From Mycolicibacterium sp. CH28 (lineage in GTDB: Bacteria; Actinomycetota; Actinomycetes; Mycobacteriales; Mycobacteriaceae), in NCBI RefSeq assembly GCF_004745805.1, contig NZ_SRLQ01000003.1, forward strand, positions 248,001 to 312,000: a DNA stretch of 64,000 nt. Reading direction: 5' to 3'. Under the pieces are notes generated by a model. That model was not told where the DNA came from. It worked only from the letters and a program-made list of their open reading frames with translations, and searched no databases. The position numbers and the translations under genes are program-made. Positions 45,588-55,061 of this stretch are shown here, one piece after another. Numbering within the stretch: position 1 is the stretch's first letter; every line of letters begins with the position of its first letter.

Positions 45588-46351
45588 ATCGCCGCCTGGA
45601 TGCCGATCGCGGTGGCGATGAGATTGATGACGAACAGCGCGATGAACGAATAGACGACGGTTTCGTTGACCGCGTTGCCGACACCGGCCGGACCTCCGCC
45701 CACCGAGATCCCCTTGTAACAGGCGATCAATCCGGCGGCCAGACCGAATATCGCGGCCTTGACCAGACAGATGACAACATCTGCCGGGCCGGTCACCAGC
45801 GTCAGGCCTGCCACGAACGCGCCCGGCGTGACGTGCTGGGCGTACACCGAGAACACGAACCCACCGACCAGCCCGACGATGACCACCACCGAGGACAGCA
45901 TGAGGGCGACCAACATCGACGACAGCACCCGCGGGACCACGAGCGCCTGAATGGGGTTGATGCCCATCACCCGCAACGCGTCCAGTTCGTCGCGAATCGT
46001 GCGCGCACCGAGGTCCGCACACATCGAAGTGGCACCCGCACCGGCGATCACCAGAACCGTGACGATCGGGCCGATCTGAGTGACGGTGCCGAATGCCGCT
46101 CCGGTGCCGGAGAAGTCGGCCGCACCGAACTCGACCAGAAGGACGTTGAAGGTGAACACCAGCAACACTGTGAACGGAATCGAGAGCATGAGGGTGGGCA
46201 GGATCGACACCCGTGCCACGAACCACGACTGCCTCAGAAACTCTCGCCAGGCGAACGGACGGCGTGGAATCAGCACCAGCGTGTCCAGCGTCAACGCGAA
46301 GAAGCCGCCGGCGGCACCGACCGGCTTGGCCAGCGAGCGGGGCGAGATCAC
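45584..46351 (-). CDS. yrbEA: YrbEA, MlaE-type permease subunit
   Basis: A 255-residue YrbE permease opening the mce operon. It has FAWREFLRQSWFVARVSILPT, GAGATSMCADLGARTIRDELDALRVMGI (the EDxDAL-like coupling loop) and GGGPAGVGNAVNETVV. The start is uncertain: GTG 46351, 14 residues before GGFF as in other YrbEA proteins, is used. A strong GAGGAG site lies about 50 bases upstream but is followed only by an out-of-frame ATG with a short frame, which could be a leader peptide. Confidence 0.85.
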   Translation of the reverse strand: MISPRSLAKPVGAAGGFFALTLDTLVLIPRRPFAWREFLRQSWFVARVSILPTLMLSIPFTVLLVFTFNVLLVEFGAADFSGTGAAFGTVTQIGPIVTVLVIAGAGATSMCADLGARTIRDELDALRVMGINPIQALVVPRVLSSMLVALMLSSVVVIVGLVGGFVFSVYAQHVTPGAFVAGLTLVTGPADVVICLVKAAIFGLAAGLIACYKGISVGGGPAGVGNAVNETVVYSFIALFVINLIATAIGIQAAI

Positions 46352-46584
46352 TGTGTAGACCCATCCGGTCCACGGCGGCCTGAGCCGTACCGATGCTTCA
46401 TGTAGCTCCTCGGAAGATCGCTGCGCTGCATACAGATTCAAGAACGAACACTGTGTTCGGATATATAGCCGCACTCCATGTCCGGGCCACACTAGCACCC
46501 GGATTGTGACCTGCGCTACCCTTTCTGACGCACTCGCATCCGGGCGATGACACCGATCGCGGTGGCCGGACATAAAATGCGGGT
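46352..46584. promoter_or_regulatory. Divergent yrbEA-mce / tetR promoter region with palindromic operator
   Basis: On the minus strand TATATA is followed at once by TCCGAACACAGTGTTCG (46461-46445), whose core CGAACAnnnTGTTCG is shared with the ketone operon promoter. On the plus strand TAAAAT (46573-46578) ends 6 bases before the TetR ATG, indicating a leaderless regulator mRNA. The repressor from the divergent gene is the natural ligand of the palindrome. Confidence 0.65.
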
Positions 46585-47259
46585 ATGACTGCACGACGAG
46601 CACGACGCAGGCCCCCGATTGCCGGTGCCGACGGCAAGGAATCGATCGAAACCGCGGTACTCAAGGCCACCGAGGCGGTCTTGCAGGCCAGGTCGCTCGA
46701 CGAGATCGCGATCGCCGACATCCTCAGAGAGTCAGGGGTTTCGCGAACGAGTTTCTACTTCTATTTCGAGTCCAAGGATGCGGTCGCCGCAGCGCTGCTG
46801 CGCCAGATCAGCGGTGAGTTTCGAGACGCCATGACGCTGTGGGTCGATGATTCGGCGATCCCGAGGATCGACGCCCTGCGCAAGGCGATCCTGGAAACGG
46901 TCAGCGTCTGGCGCACACATCGCGGGGTGTTGCGCGCCGCCTACGAGGCTCCACCCCTGACATCAGAGATCGGCGAGGTGTGGCGCTCGATCCTGGACGA
47001 CTACAGCCAGGTGGCAGCCGAGCACATCGAGCGCGAGCGAGCGGCCGGACGCGCCCCGGCCGGCCCGGATCCCAGATCGCTGGCGACCGTCCTCATGGGT
47101 GCCAACAATCAGGCGTTCTACAACCACATGATGTCCGACGCGCCGGACGGGGATTTCATCGACACTCTCGCGCACGTATGGGCGACATCGGTGTACGGGG
47201 TGCAACCCACGCAGGCCGCTGTCCCGAAACGTCCCCGAAAGGCCCGGCCACGCGCGTGA
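46585..47259 (+). CDS. TetR-family regulator, EthR-like
   Basis: A 224-residue TetR protein. The HTH covers residues 41-67 (IAIADILRESGVSRTSFYFYFESKDAV). The FYFYF segment and the C-terminal IDTLAHVWATSVYG closely resemble M. tuberculosis EthR, whose hydrophobic ligand pocket controls DNA release. It is divergent from the mce operon and convergent with the SDR gene. It is the best candidate repressor for the CGAACAnnnTGTTCG palindrome found in both the mce and the ketone carboxylase promoters. The ligand may be a hydrophobic ketone or a CoA-free precursor, which is inference. Confidence 0.88.
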   Translation: MTARRARRRPPIAGADGKESIETAVLKATEAVLQARSLDEIAIADILRESGVSRTSFYFYFESKDAVAAALLRQISGEFRDAMTLWVDDSAIPRIDALRKAILETVSVWRTHRGVLRAAYEAPPLTSEIGEVWRSILDDYSQVAAEHIERERAAGRAPAGPDPRSLATVLMGANNQAFYNHMMSDAPDGDFIDTLAHVWATSVYGVQPTQAAVPKRPRKARPRA

Positions 47260-47266
47260 CCGGACG

Positions 47267-48118
47267 TCACACCTTGTGCGGCGCCTTGTAGGGATGGGTG
47301 GCGCCAGCATCGATGGGGATGCTGGCGCCGGTGACATAGCGTGCCTCGTCAGATGCGAGCCACAGCACAGCGTTAGCAACGTCCTCGGGCGCGACCCAGG
47401 GCACCGGCAGTGCATGCATCATCGTCATCTGCGCGGCCGCCTCCGCCTGACCGGCGCCCTCTCGACCCCCGTTGAAGAACGACCATAGTTGCTCGTTCTG
47501 GATCATCTCGGTGTCGACGTTGGTGGGATGCACGGTGTTGACCCGGATGCCCTCAGGCCCCAGTTCCATTGCCAGCACCCGCATGAGTCCGACGAGGCCG
47601 TGCTTGGCTGCGGCGTAGTGGGCTACCCCGGGGAAGCCGATCAATCCCGCTATGGAGCTCGTCAGAATTATCGAACCGCCTCGCCCACCGGCGACGATCG
47701 CCGGCGCTGCCGCGCGGACCGTTCGCCACGCTCCGGTGAGGTTGATGTCGATCATCTCCTGCCACGCCTGCGGCTCGATCTCCAGCGCCGAACCGTAACC
47801 GGCGATCCCGGCGTTGGCACACACGATGTCGATACGCCCAAACCTGGCCACGCCCTCGTCGACAAGATCGCCAATCGCCTTGCTGTCACGTACGTCTCCG
47901 GCGGCGGCAACGATCTTCCGGCCGAGGTTCTCGACCTGTCGCACAGTCTCCTTGAGATCAGTGGCGGTGGCACCCCCGTGCGCGGCAGTCGGCACGTCGG
48001 CGCACAAGTCCAGTGCGATGATGTCGGCACCCTCGGCGGCGAAGCGCTGCGCTAGCGCACGACCCTGGCCACGAGCGGCTCCCGTGATGAAGGCGACTTT
48101 GCCCTCTACTTTTCCCAT
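47267..48118 (-). CDS. Mycofactocin-type SDR oxidoreductase
   Basis: A 283-residue SDR of the mycofactocin-coupled subfamily. The N-terminal VAFITGAARGQGRALAQRFAAEGADIIALDLC is the subfamily hallmark, including the GARGQGR loop and the insertion after the third strand. The catalytic YAAAKHG (YxxxK) and a long loop after HPTNVDTEMIQN follow. In this subfamily the tightly bound NAD is recycled by mycofactocin rather than exchanged. It would oxidise a secondary alcohol to a ketone, a possible feed step for the ketone carboxylase. It is the last gene of the paaZ-ethD-SDR unit and starts 26 bases after the EthD-like stop. Confidence 0.88.
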   Translation of the reverse strand: MGKVEGKVAFITGAARGQGRALAQRFAAEGADIIALDLCADVPTAAHGGATATDLKETVRQVENLGRKIVAAAGDVRDSKAIGDLVDEGVARFGRIDIVCANAGIAGYGSALEIEPQAWQEMIDINLTGAWRTVRAAAPAIVAGGRGGSIILTSSIAGLIGFPGVAHYAAAKHGLVGLMRVLAMELGPEGIRVNTVHPTNVDTEMIQNEQLWSFFNGGREGAGQAEAAAQMTMMHALPVPWVAPEDVANAVLWLASDEARYVTGASIPIDAGATHPYKAPHKV

Positions 48119-48144
48119 CAGGCGAACTCCGTTTCCTTGTCGAA

Positions 48145-48456
48145 TCAGCCGTGGACGAACTCTTCGGTGCTGTACAGCGTGACCCCACCAGTAGCGAAGT
48201 TGGCGACGTCGGCCGACGCAGTCGCCATCTCGGGGGACTTCAACGCGGTCTTGAGATCATCCGCGGTGTCGAACATCAGGCTGGCCACCATGTAGTAGGG
48301 CGCCTGCTGGCCGGGCATCAGCGAGCGGCACTTGCCGGTGGTCAAGCCGGCAAGCCCGGGGATCTTCAGTGCCAGCGGCGCGTGCGTCGTGGTGTAGTAG
48401 TCGTCGAACGCGCCCGGGTCTTCCGGCGTGCCATAACAGACGGATACGCGAAACAT
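48145..48456 (-). CDS. EthD-family small protein
   Basis: A 103-residue single-domain EthD/ABM-type protein (FRVSVCYGTPEDPGAFDDYYTTTHAPLALKIPGL), the ferredoxin-like dimeric alpha/beta barrel fold. The THAPLA motif is typical of EthD proteins. The founding member is needed for cytochrome P450 ether cleavage, but most homologues have unknown roles. A GGAG site lies 6-9 bases before ATG 48456, 25 bases after the paaZ stop on the same strand, so it is cotranscribed with paaZ. It may handle a reactive aldehyde or ring-opened intermediate, though nothing in the sequence proves this. Confidence 0.8.
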   Translation of the reverse strand: MFRVSVCYGTPEDPGAFDDYYTTTHAPLALKIPGLAGLTTGKCRSLMPGQQAPYYMVASLMFDTADDLKTALKSPEMATASADVANFATGGVTLYSTEEFVHG

Positions 48457-48481
48457 GGTGTGCTCCTTACCGAAAGCCGGT

Positions 48482-50518
48482 CTAGATGGTCTTCTTGGCA
48501 ACCAGCGTCAGCACATCGTAAGCGGCGACCGGTTCGTCGTCCTGGTTACTGACGACCGCATCCCAACACACTTCGCCATAGTCGGCCGATAGACGGGGTG
48601 TGATCTGCTTGACGGTCAGCGTGACGGTCAGGGCGTCGCCGGCCTTGACCGGGGTCAGGAACCTCAGACCGTCGACGCCGAAGTTGGCCAGTACGGGCCC
48701 CGGATTGGGCTCGACGAACAGTCCGGCCGCCAACGACACCACCAGGTAGCCATGGGCCACGATCCCACCGAAGAGCGGGTTCTGGGCGGCCGCCGTCGGA
48801 TCGGTGTGCGCGTAGAAGGTGTCTCCGGTGAATTCGGCGAAGTGGTCGATGTCATCGAGGCTGACTACCCGCGGGCCGCCCACAACGGTGTCACCGATCC
48901 GCAATTCCTCCAAGTGTTTCCGGAACGGGTGCGCCTCGGTCTGGGTGCGGCTCGAGCCGGCGGTCCAGCGCCCGGTGATAGCGGTCGTCATATCGGGTCC
49001 GGCCTGCACGGCGCTGCGCTGCATAAAGTGCAGCACCCCGCGGATGCCGCCGAGTTCCTCACCCCCTCCGGCACGACCGGGACCACCGTGGACCAGGGTG
49101 GGCAACGGCGAGCCGTGCCCGGTGGATTCCTTGGCGTCGTCGCGATCGAGCACCAGGATCCGGCCGTGATACGGCGCGATTCCGAGAACGACCCGACGGG
49201 CCGTCGCGGGATCATGGGTCACCAGCGATCCCACCAGGCTGCCGCCGCCTCGCGCGGCCAGACCGATGGCGTCGTCGATGTCGCGGTAGCCGATGACGGT
49301 ACTGACGGGCCCGAAGGCTTCAACCTCGTGCAGGGCCGCCGCGGCGGGATCCTCGGCGCGTAGCAGCAGTGGCGGCAGGAACGCCCCTCGCTCGGCGTCG
49401 GCCCCCACAACGTCGAAGTTGTCGGGGTCGCCGCTGACCAGGACGGCGGCGTCCCGCAGTTGTTTCAGCGAGCGCAGAACCTCGTCGCGCTGGGCGATGC
49501 TGGCCAGCGCCCCCATGCGGACGCCCTCGACGTCCGGGTTGCCGACGACGATCTTGGCCAGCCGGGCGGCAGCGGCCTCCACAACGTCACCAACCAGAGC
49601 GTCGGGCACCAGCGCGCGCCGGATGGCGGTGCACTTCTGCCCCGCCTTGATGGTCATCTCAGCCACGAGTTGTTGTATGTACAAATCGAATTCGGGCGTC
49701 CCAGGAGTGGCGTCGGGGCCGAGAATCGAGCAGTTCAGCGAGTCGGCCTCGCCGTTGAACCGCACACCTCCCTCGACGACGTTGGGATGAGTCCGCAATC
49801 TGGCCGCGGTGGCCGCCGAGCCGGTGAACACCACGGTGTCCTGCGGACCGAGCTTGCCGAGCAGGCCATCGTGGCTGGCGCAGATCAGCTGCACAGACCC
49901 TTCGGGCAACAGTCCGGAATCGATGATCGCCCTGAACATCAGCTCGGTCAGATAGGCGGTCTGGTGAGCCGGTTTGACGATGGACGGTACGCCGGCTAGA
50001 AACGCCGGCGCCAACTTCTCCAGCATGCCCCAGATCGGGAAGTTGTATGCATTGATCTGCACGGCAACACCAGGACGGGAGGTGTAGATGTGCTGGCCGA
50101 CGAAAGTTCCTCCACGGCTGAGATTTTCGATACCACCATCGAGGTAGACGGTGTCATTGGGCAGCTCGCGGGTTCCCTTGCTGGCATAGCTGAGCAGCGT
50201 GCCGATGCCCCCGTCGATATCAATGGCCGAATCCCGTTGGGTGGCGCCGGTTGCCGTCGAGAGGGGATAGAACTCGTCCTTTCGGCTCATCAACAGCTTG
50301 CCGAGCGCTTTGAGCGCGCTGGCACGCTGATGGAAGGTCAAGGCACGCAGACCCGGGCCGCCGACGTCGCGTCCGTAACCGACGGCCGACTCGACATCGG
50401 CTCTAGCCGAGCTGAACCGGGCGACCTCCTCGCCGGTGACGGCATGGACCAGTGGCACCGTGTCGCCGTCGGGTGTCACCCATTTGCCGGCTACGTAGCT
50501 GTCGAGTACTGGGGTCAC
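48482..50518 (-). CDS. paaZ: PaaZ, oxepin-CoA hydrolase / semialdehyde dehydrogenase
   Basis: A 678-residue bifunctional enzyme that opens the oxepin-CoA ring and oxidises the resulting semialdehyde to 3-oxo-5,6-dehydrosuberyl-CoA. Residues 1 to about 520 are an aldehyde dehydrogenase domain with Glu257 (FNGEADSLN) and the nucleophile Cys296 (KAGQKCTAIRR), matching E. coli PaaZ Glu256 and Cys295. Residues about 540-678 form a MaoC-type hydratase domain with the Asp/His pair in GDTFYAHTDP. Both active sites are intact, so the full ring-opening step is encoded. It is regulated by the two operator-like sites between its start and the TetR gene. Confidence 0.96.
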   Translation of the reverse strand: MTPVLDSYVAGKWVTPDGDTVPLVHAVTGEEVARFSSARADVESAVGYGRDVGGPGLRALTFHQRASALKALGKLLMSRKDEFYPLSTATGATQRDSAIDIDGGIGTLLSYASKGTRELPNDTVYLDGGIENLSRGGTFVGQHIYTSRPGVAVQINAYNFPIWGMLEKLAPAFLAGVPSIVKPAHQTAYLTELMFRAIIDSGLLPEGSVQLICASHDGLLGKLGPQDTVVFTGSAATAARLRTHPNVVEGGVRFNGEADSLNCSILGPDATPGTPEFDLYIQQLVAEMTIKAGQKCTAIRRALVPDALVGDVVEAAAARLAKIVVGNPDVEGVRMGALASIAQRDEVLRSLKQLRDAAVLVSGDPDNFDVVGADAERGAFLPPLLLRAEDPAAAALHEVEAFGPVSTVIGYRDIDDAIGLAARGGGSLVGSLVTHDPATARRVVLGIAPYHGRILVLDRDDAKESTGHGSPLPTLVHGGPGRAGGGEELGGIRGVLHFMQRSAVQAGPDMTTAITGRWTAGSSRTQTEAHPFRKHLEELRIGDTVVGGPRVVSLDDIDHFAEFTGDTFYAHTDPTAAAQNPLFGGIVAHGYLVVSLAAGLFVEPNPGPVLANFGVDGLRFLTPVKAGDALTVTLTVKQITPRLSADYGEVCWDAVVSNQDDEPVAAYDVLTLVAKKTI

Positions 50519-50534
50519 TAGCCCTCCTTTTCCA

Positions 50535-50552
50535 ACCGTCCATTCGTTCGGT
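50535..50552 (-). promoter_or_regulatory. TetR-type operator before paaZ
   Basis: The minus strand reads ACCGAACGAATGGACGGT, which matches the site at 51326-51343 in 15 of 18 positions. It lies 17 bases before the paaZ start codon. Confidence 0.6.
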
Positions 50553-50609
50553 AATCACTGTTACAGAGCGGACGCGGCGGCGTCAAGCCACCGAAGAAGA
50601 TCCGTGAAT

Positions 50610-50627
50610 GTCGACCGAATGGTCAGT
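50610..50627 (+). promoter_or_regulatory. Second, weaker operator-like site before paaZ
   Basis: GTCGACCGAATGGTCAGT matches the 18-base paa operator in 14 positions. It merges with two direct copies of ATGGTCAGTAAT (50619-50630 and 50633-50644) spaced by 14 bases. Confidence 0.4.
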
Positions 50628-50647
50628 AATAAATGGTCAGTAATCAG

Positions 50648-51265
50648 TCAGCGGGTGCGCAGCCCGTCGAAGATCATTGTGGTGACAGCCGTCGACAATT
50701 CCTCCGCACCCAGCGTGCGACTGGGTCGATACCACTCGATGAGCGAGTTGACGGTGCCGAAGATCAGCCGGCTGGTCAGAGCCGGGTCGACGTCGGGTCG
50801 GATGCTGCCCTCGTCGCAGGCGTCTTGCACGAGCTTTTCGACGATCTGGTCGAATTCCCGTCGCCGTGCGAGCGCCCGTCGCTCCGTTTTCGTGTTGCCC
50901 CGTATCCGCAACAGCAGTGTCACGTAGGGAAGGTCGTCCACCAGCACCTGAATGCTGTGCTTGACCAGGTTCTCCAACCGATCGATCGCCGGTCCGACAG
51001 TGGCGTCGGGCGCCTCGGTGGCGGCGAACAGCGCATCGAGAGCGCGGTCGACCGCCAGCCGAAGCAGCTCCTCCTTGCCGGCCACGTGGTGATAGATCGA
51101 GGACTTGCTGATACCCAACCGCGCTGACAGATGTTCCATGGACGTGCCGTCGTAGCCCCGCTGGTTGAACACGCCGACGGCCACGGCCAACAGCGAGTCG
51201 AGGTCATAGCCGGGACGGCCGACCTGACCTGTGGGGCGCGATCGCGAAGCGGGCATGCGAGCCAT
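50648..51265 (-). CDS. TetR-family regulator of the paa cluster (PaaR-like)
   Basis: A 205-residue TetR protein with N-terminal HTH LAVAVGVFNQRGYDGTSMEHLSARLGISKSSIYHHVAGKEEL and a helical ligand-binding C-terminus ending TMIFDGLRTR. It sits between paaZ on one side and the divergent thiolase gene on the other. The intergenic 51266-51371 stretch holds a strong palindromic operator that recurs before paaZ and paaA. It therefore most likely represses the whole paa regulon and responds to phenylacetyl-CoA, as TetR-type PaaR proteins do in other bacteria. The start is at one of two adjacent ATGs (51265 or 51268); the long upstream open frame is antisense to the thiolase. Confidence 0.85.
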   Translation of the reverse strand: MARMPASRSRPTGQVGRPGYDLDSLLAVAVGVFNQRGYDGTSMEHLSARLGISKSSIYHHVAGKEELLRLAVDRALDALFAATEAPDATVGPAIDRLENLVKHSIQVLVDDLPYVTLLLRIRGNTKTERRALARRREFDQIVEKLVQDACDEGSIRPDVDPALTSRLIFGTVNSLIEWYRPSRTLGAEELSTAVTTMIFDGLRTR

Positions 51266-51325
51266 CATCGCATCGTCAAAGCCGTACCGGTGACGCCAAC
51301 CGCCAAGCCCACGCCAGGCTGGACA

Positions 51326-51343
51326 ACCGACCGAATGTTCGGT
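51326..51343 (+). promoter_or_regulatory. Central paa operator in the divergent tetR/thiolase promoter
   Basis: ACCGACCGAATGTTCGGT with ACCGA and TCGGT as inverted ends, directly followed by a TATATC -10 element for the thiolase gene. It is 16 of 18 identical to the complement of the site before paaA. Confidence 0.7.
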
Positions 51344-51371
51344 TATATCTGGGTCGACTGTGAGGAGGAGC

Positions 51372-52549
<1,178 letters not shown>

Positions 52550-52553
<4 letters not shown>

Positions 52554-53290
52554 CGGACTATCGAACCCTTCACGTCGCCGAGCATGGCGACCGGGTGGTC
52601 GTCGAACTACACCGTCCGGGCCAGCGCAATGCGATCAATGCCGCGATGGTCACCGAATTGCACTCTGTCTGCGCCCTTCTGGAGGAGACACCCCGCCTGC
52701 TGATCGTGACCGGGGCCGGCACCGACTTCGCTGCCGGTGCCGATATCGGCGAGCTTCGCACCCGCGGTCGCGACGAGGCGCTGGCCGGCATCAATCGCAC
52801 GGTCTTCGATCGCATTGCCGCCCTGCCGCTGCCGACCATCGCGGCGGTGGAAGGTAATGCCTTGGGAGGCGGGGCCGAGCTCTCCTACGCCTGCGATCTG
52901 CGGGTCGCCGGTACCGGCGCCCGGTTCGGCAATCCCGAACCCGGGCTCGGCATCCTGGCCGCGGCCGGGGCCAGCTATCGGCTCGCCGATCTGGTCGGCA
53001 AATCGGTGGCAAAACAAGTCATTCTCGCCGGCAGCATCCTCGATGCCACCTCGGCATTGCGCTGCGGCCTGCTCACCGAGGTGGTCCAGGACGGTACCGC
53101 GCTGCAGGCCGCCCACCGGCTGGCCGACCGCATTGCGCGCCAGTCGACGCTGGCACTGCGGCTGTCCAAAGCCGTCCTGGATGCCGGGTCTGCACATCCG
53201 CTGCTTGACGACATCGCGCAGGCGGTGCTGTTCGAAAGTGCCGACAAGGACGAACGCATGTCCCGATTCCTGGAGAAGAGAACTTCATGA
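52550..53290 (+). CDS. paaF: Enoyl-CoA hydratase, PaaF-like
   Basis: A 246-residue crotonase-fold protein. The oxyanion-hole segments are [10 protein letters not shown] and [18 protein letters not shown], and the catalytic Glu positions are partly conserved around [13 protein letters not shown]. By place in the operon it should hydrate 2,3-dehydroadipyl-CoA. It overlaps the thiolase by 4 bases upstream and paaH by 4 bases downstream, so the three are translated together. It could alternatively be the isomerase, with the paaG gene providing hydration. Confidence 0.82.
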
Positions 53291-54156
53291 CCCGTCCGTC
53301 ACCCCACGTCCCCGCGGTGGTATCCGTCATCGGAGGCGGTCGCATGGGCGCGGGTATCGCGCAAGTCTTCGCCGTGGCCGGAGCGTCGGTGACAATCGCC
53401 GAAGCCAACCATGATTCGGCCGAGTCGGCCCGCGAACGGGTAGCCGCTGGGTTACATCGCGCCGCCGAAAAAGGCTTGGCCAGTGACCATCCTGACGTCA
53501 TTCTGGCTCGCCTGCACACCGTCACCTCGGTCACCGAACTGCCCGCGGACTCCGGCTTGGTCGTCGAAGCAGTGCCGGAGAACGCCGCCGACAAGATCGC
53601 AGTACTGAGCAGCGCGGCAAAGGTGGTGGACCGATCGACCGTACTGGCCTCCAACACCAGCTCACTGTCGATCACCGAGTTGGCCGCCGCACTGGATCAC
53701 CCCCAGCGGTTCATCGGCATGCACTTCTTCAATCCCGTCCCGGCTTCCCTGCTCGTGGAGGTCGTCGCTGCGCCCGAAACGACCGGCGAAGTCGTGTCTG
53801 CCACACTGGATTGGGTACGCGCGCTCGGCAAATCTGCGGTTGTCGTGCGGGATTCGCCGGGGTTCGCCACCAGCCGGCTCGGCGTTGCACTTGGCCTGGA
53901 GGCCATCCGCATGCTCGAAGAGGGGGTCGCCGACGCCGAATCGATTGACCGGGCCATGGAACTGGGCTATCGCCACCCGATGGGCCCGCTGCGCTCGACC
54001 GATCTCGTTGGGCTCGACGTCCGCCTAGCCATCGCCGAGCATCTACACACCACGCTGGGCGAGCGCTTCCGCCCACCGCAGCTGTTGCGCGACAAGGTTG
54101 CCCATCGTGACCTCGGGCGTAAGACCGGCCAGGGCTTCTACGGCTGGCCCAATTGA
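53287..54156 (+). CDS. paaH: 3-hydroxyacyl-CoA dehydrogenase, PaaH-like
   Basis: A 289-residue NAD-dependent 3-hydroxyacyl-CoA dehydrogenase. The Rossmann motif is VIGGGRMGAGIAQVFAVAG, the catalytic His is in GMHFFNP, and the C-terminal dimerisation domain has the ELGYRHPMGPLRSTDLVGLD signature. It oxidises 3-hydroxyadipyl-CoA to 3-oxoadipyl-CoA in the lower phenylacetate pathway. Size and single-domain layout agree with PaaH of actinobacteria. Confidence 0.92.
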   Translation: MTRPSPHVPAVVSVIGGGRMGAGIAQVFAVAGASVTIAEANHDSAESARERVAAGLHRAAEKGLASDHPDVILARLHTVTSVTELPADSGLVVEAVPENAADKIAVLSSAAKVVDRSTVLASNTSSLSITELAAALDHPQRFIGMHFFNPVPASLLVEVVAAPETTGEVVSATLDWVRALGKSAVVVRDSPGFATSRLGVALGLEAIRMLEEGVADAESIDRAMELGYRHPMGPLRSTDLVGLDVRLAIAEHLHTTLGERFRPPQLLRDKVAHRDLGRKTGQGFYGWPN

Positions 54157-54175
54157 GATACCAGGAGGAACAACC

Positions 54176-54976
54176 ATGAGCGAAACCTCGGTCAGCGCCG
54201 TGACCTACACGGTGGATTCCGGCGTCGCAACCATCATTCTCAACCGTCCCGACGTCTCCAACGCACTGACTCGGACCGTGAAAGGCCGATTACTACAGGC
54301 GTGCTCGAGTGCAGCGTCCGACCCGACGGTGCGCGCCGTCACACTTCTGGCCGCGGGCAAGAACTTCTGCGTCGGACAGGACCTCGGCGAACACATCGAA
54401 GCGCTGCACGCCGACCCGGCACGCGCCATGGACACGGTGCGCGAGCACTACAACCCCATTGTGAGAGCTTTGCACGCAATCGAAGTCCCCGTCGTCGTCG
54501 GCGTCAACGGCGCCTGTGTGGGGGCGGGATTCGGACTGGCCTTGGCTGGTGATATCCGCATCGCCGGAGTTCACGCCAAGTTCGGCACCGCGTTTACCGC
54601 GATAGGCTTGGCCGCGGATTCCGGACTGTCGGCGTCGTTGACTCGGCTGGTCGGCCCCGGGCGAGCCACTGCAATGTTTATGTGCGGCAACACTGTCGAC
54701 GCCGAGGCGGCCCACAGCTGGGGCATCGTTGACCGAGTGGTTCCCGACGACGACGTCCGCGCCGAGGCCGCCGCGCTGGCCACCCGCCTTGCCGCCGGTC
54801 CCACGGCCGCCTACCGGGCGGTGAAACGCCTCATCGCCGCCAACTCCGGTGTCCCCATGGACGCTGTGCTCGATGCCGAGGCCGCCGTCCAGGAGCAGCT
54901 GGGTGCCTCTGTCGACCACGCCGCAGCCGTCGAAGCCTTCCTCGCCAAACAACGCCCCACATTTGTCGGGCACTAA
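54176..54976 (+). CDS. paaG: 2-(1,2-epoxy-1,2-dihydrophenyl)acetyl-CoA isomerase, PaaG-like
   Basis: A 266-residue crotonase-fold protein. FCVGQDLGEH and NGACVGAGFGLALAGDIRIA form the oxyanion hole; the Asp in the QDL segment and GLAADSGLSASLTRLVG, where Asp replaces the hydratase Glu, are typical of PaaG. It turns the ring-epoxide into oxepin-CoA. A GGAGGA site 6 bases before ATG 54176 and a 19-base gap from paaH place it last in the thiolase-led operon. Confidence 0.9.
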   Translation: MSETSVSAVTYTVDSGVATIILNRPDVSNALTRTVKGRLLQACSSAASDPTVRAVTLLAAGKNFCVGQDLGEHIEALHADPARAMDTVREHYNPIVRALHAIEVPVVVGVNGACVGAGFGLALAGDIRIAGVHAKFGTAFTAIGLAADSGLSASLTRLVGPGRATAMFMCGNTVDAEAAHSWGIVDRVVPDDDVRAEAAALATRLAAGPTAAYRAVKRLIAANSGVPMDAVLDAEAAVQEQLGASVDHAAAVEAFLAKQRPTFVGH

Positions 54977-55028
54977 AAACTGGGGGCCGTTACTTGCGCA
55001 TCTACCCGGGTTATTGCACACTTTAATA

Positions 55029-55046
55029 ACCGATCGTTCGGTCGGT
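55029..55046 (-). promoter_or_regulatory. Paa operator before paaA
   Basis: The complement reads ACCGACCGAACGATCGGT, 16 of 18 identical to the 51326-51343 site. A TTTAAT -10-like element lies just upstream at 55022-55027 and AGGAGG (55051-55056) precedes the paaA ATG. Confidence 0.68.
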
Positions 55047-55061
55047 AATTAGGAGGATCCG

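Noticed and set aside
44733..46373. Apparent 546-residue protein fusing an Arg-rich N-terminus to YrbEB
   Set aside because: The first half is YrbEA read in the wrong frame; ATG 45587 is the true YrbEB start.
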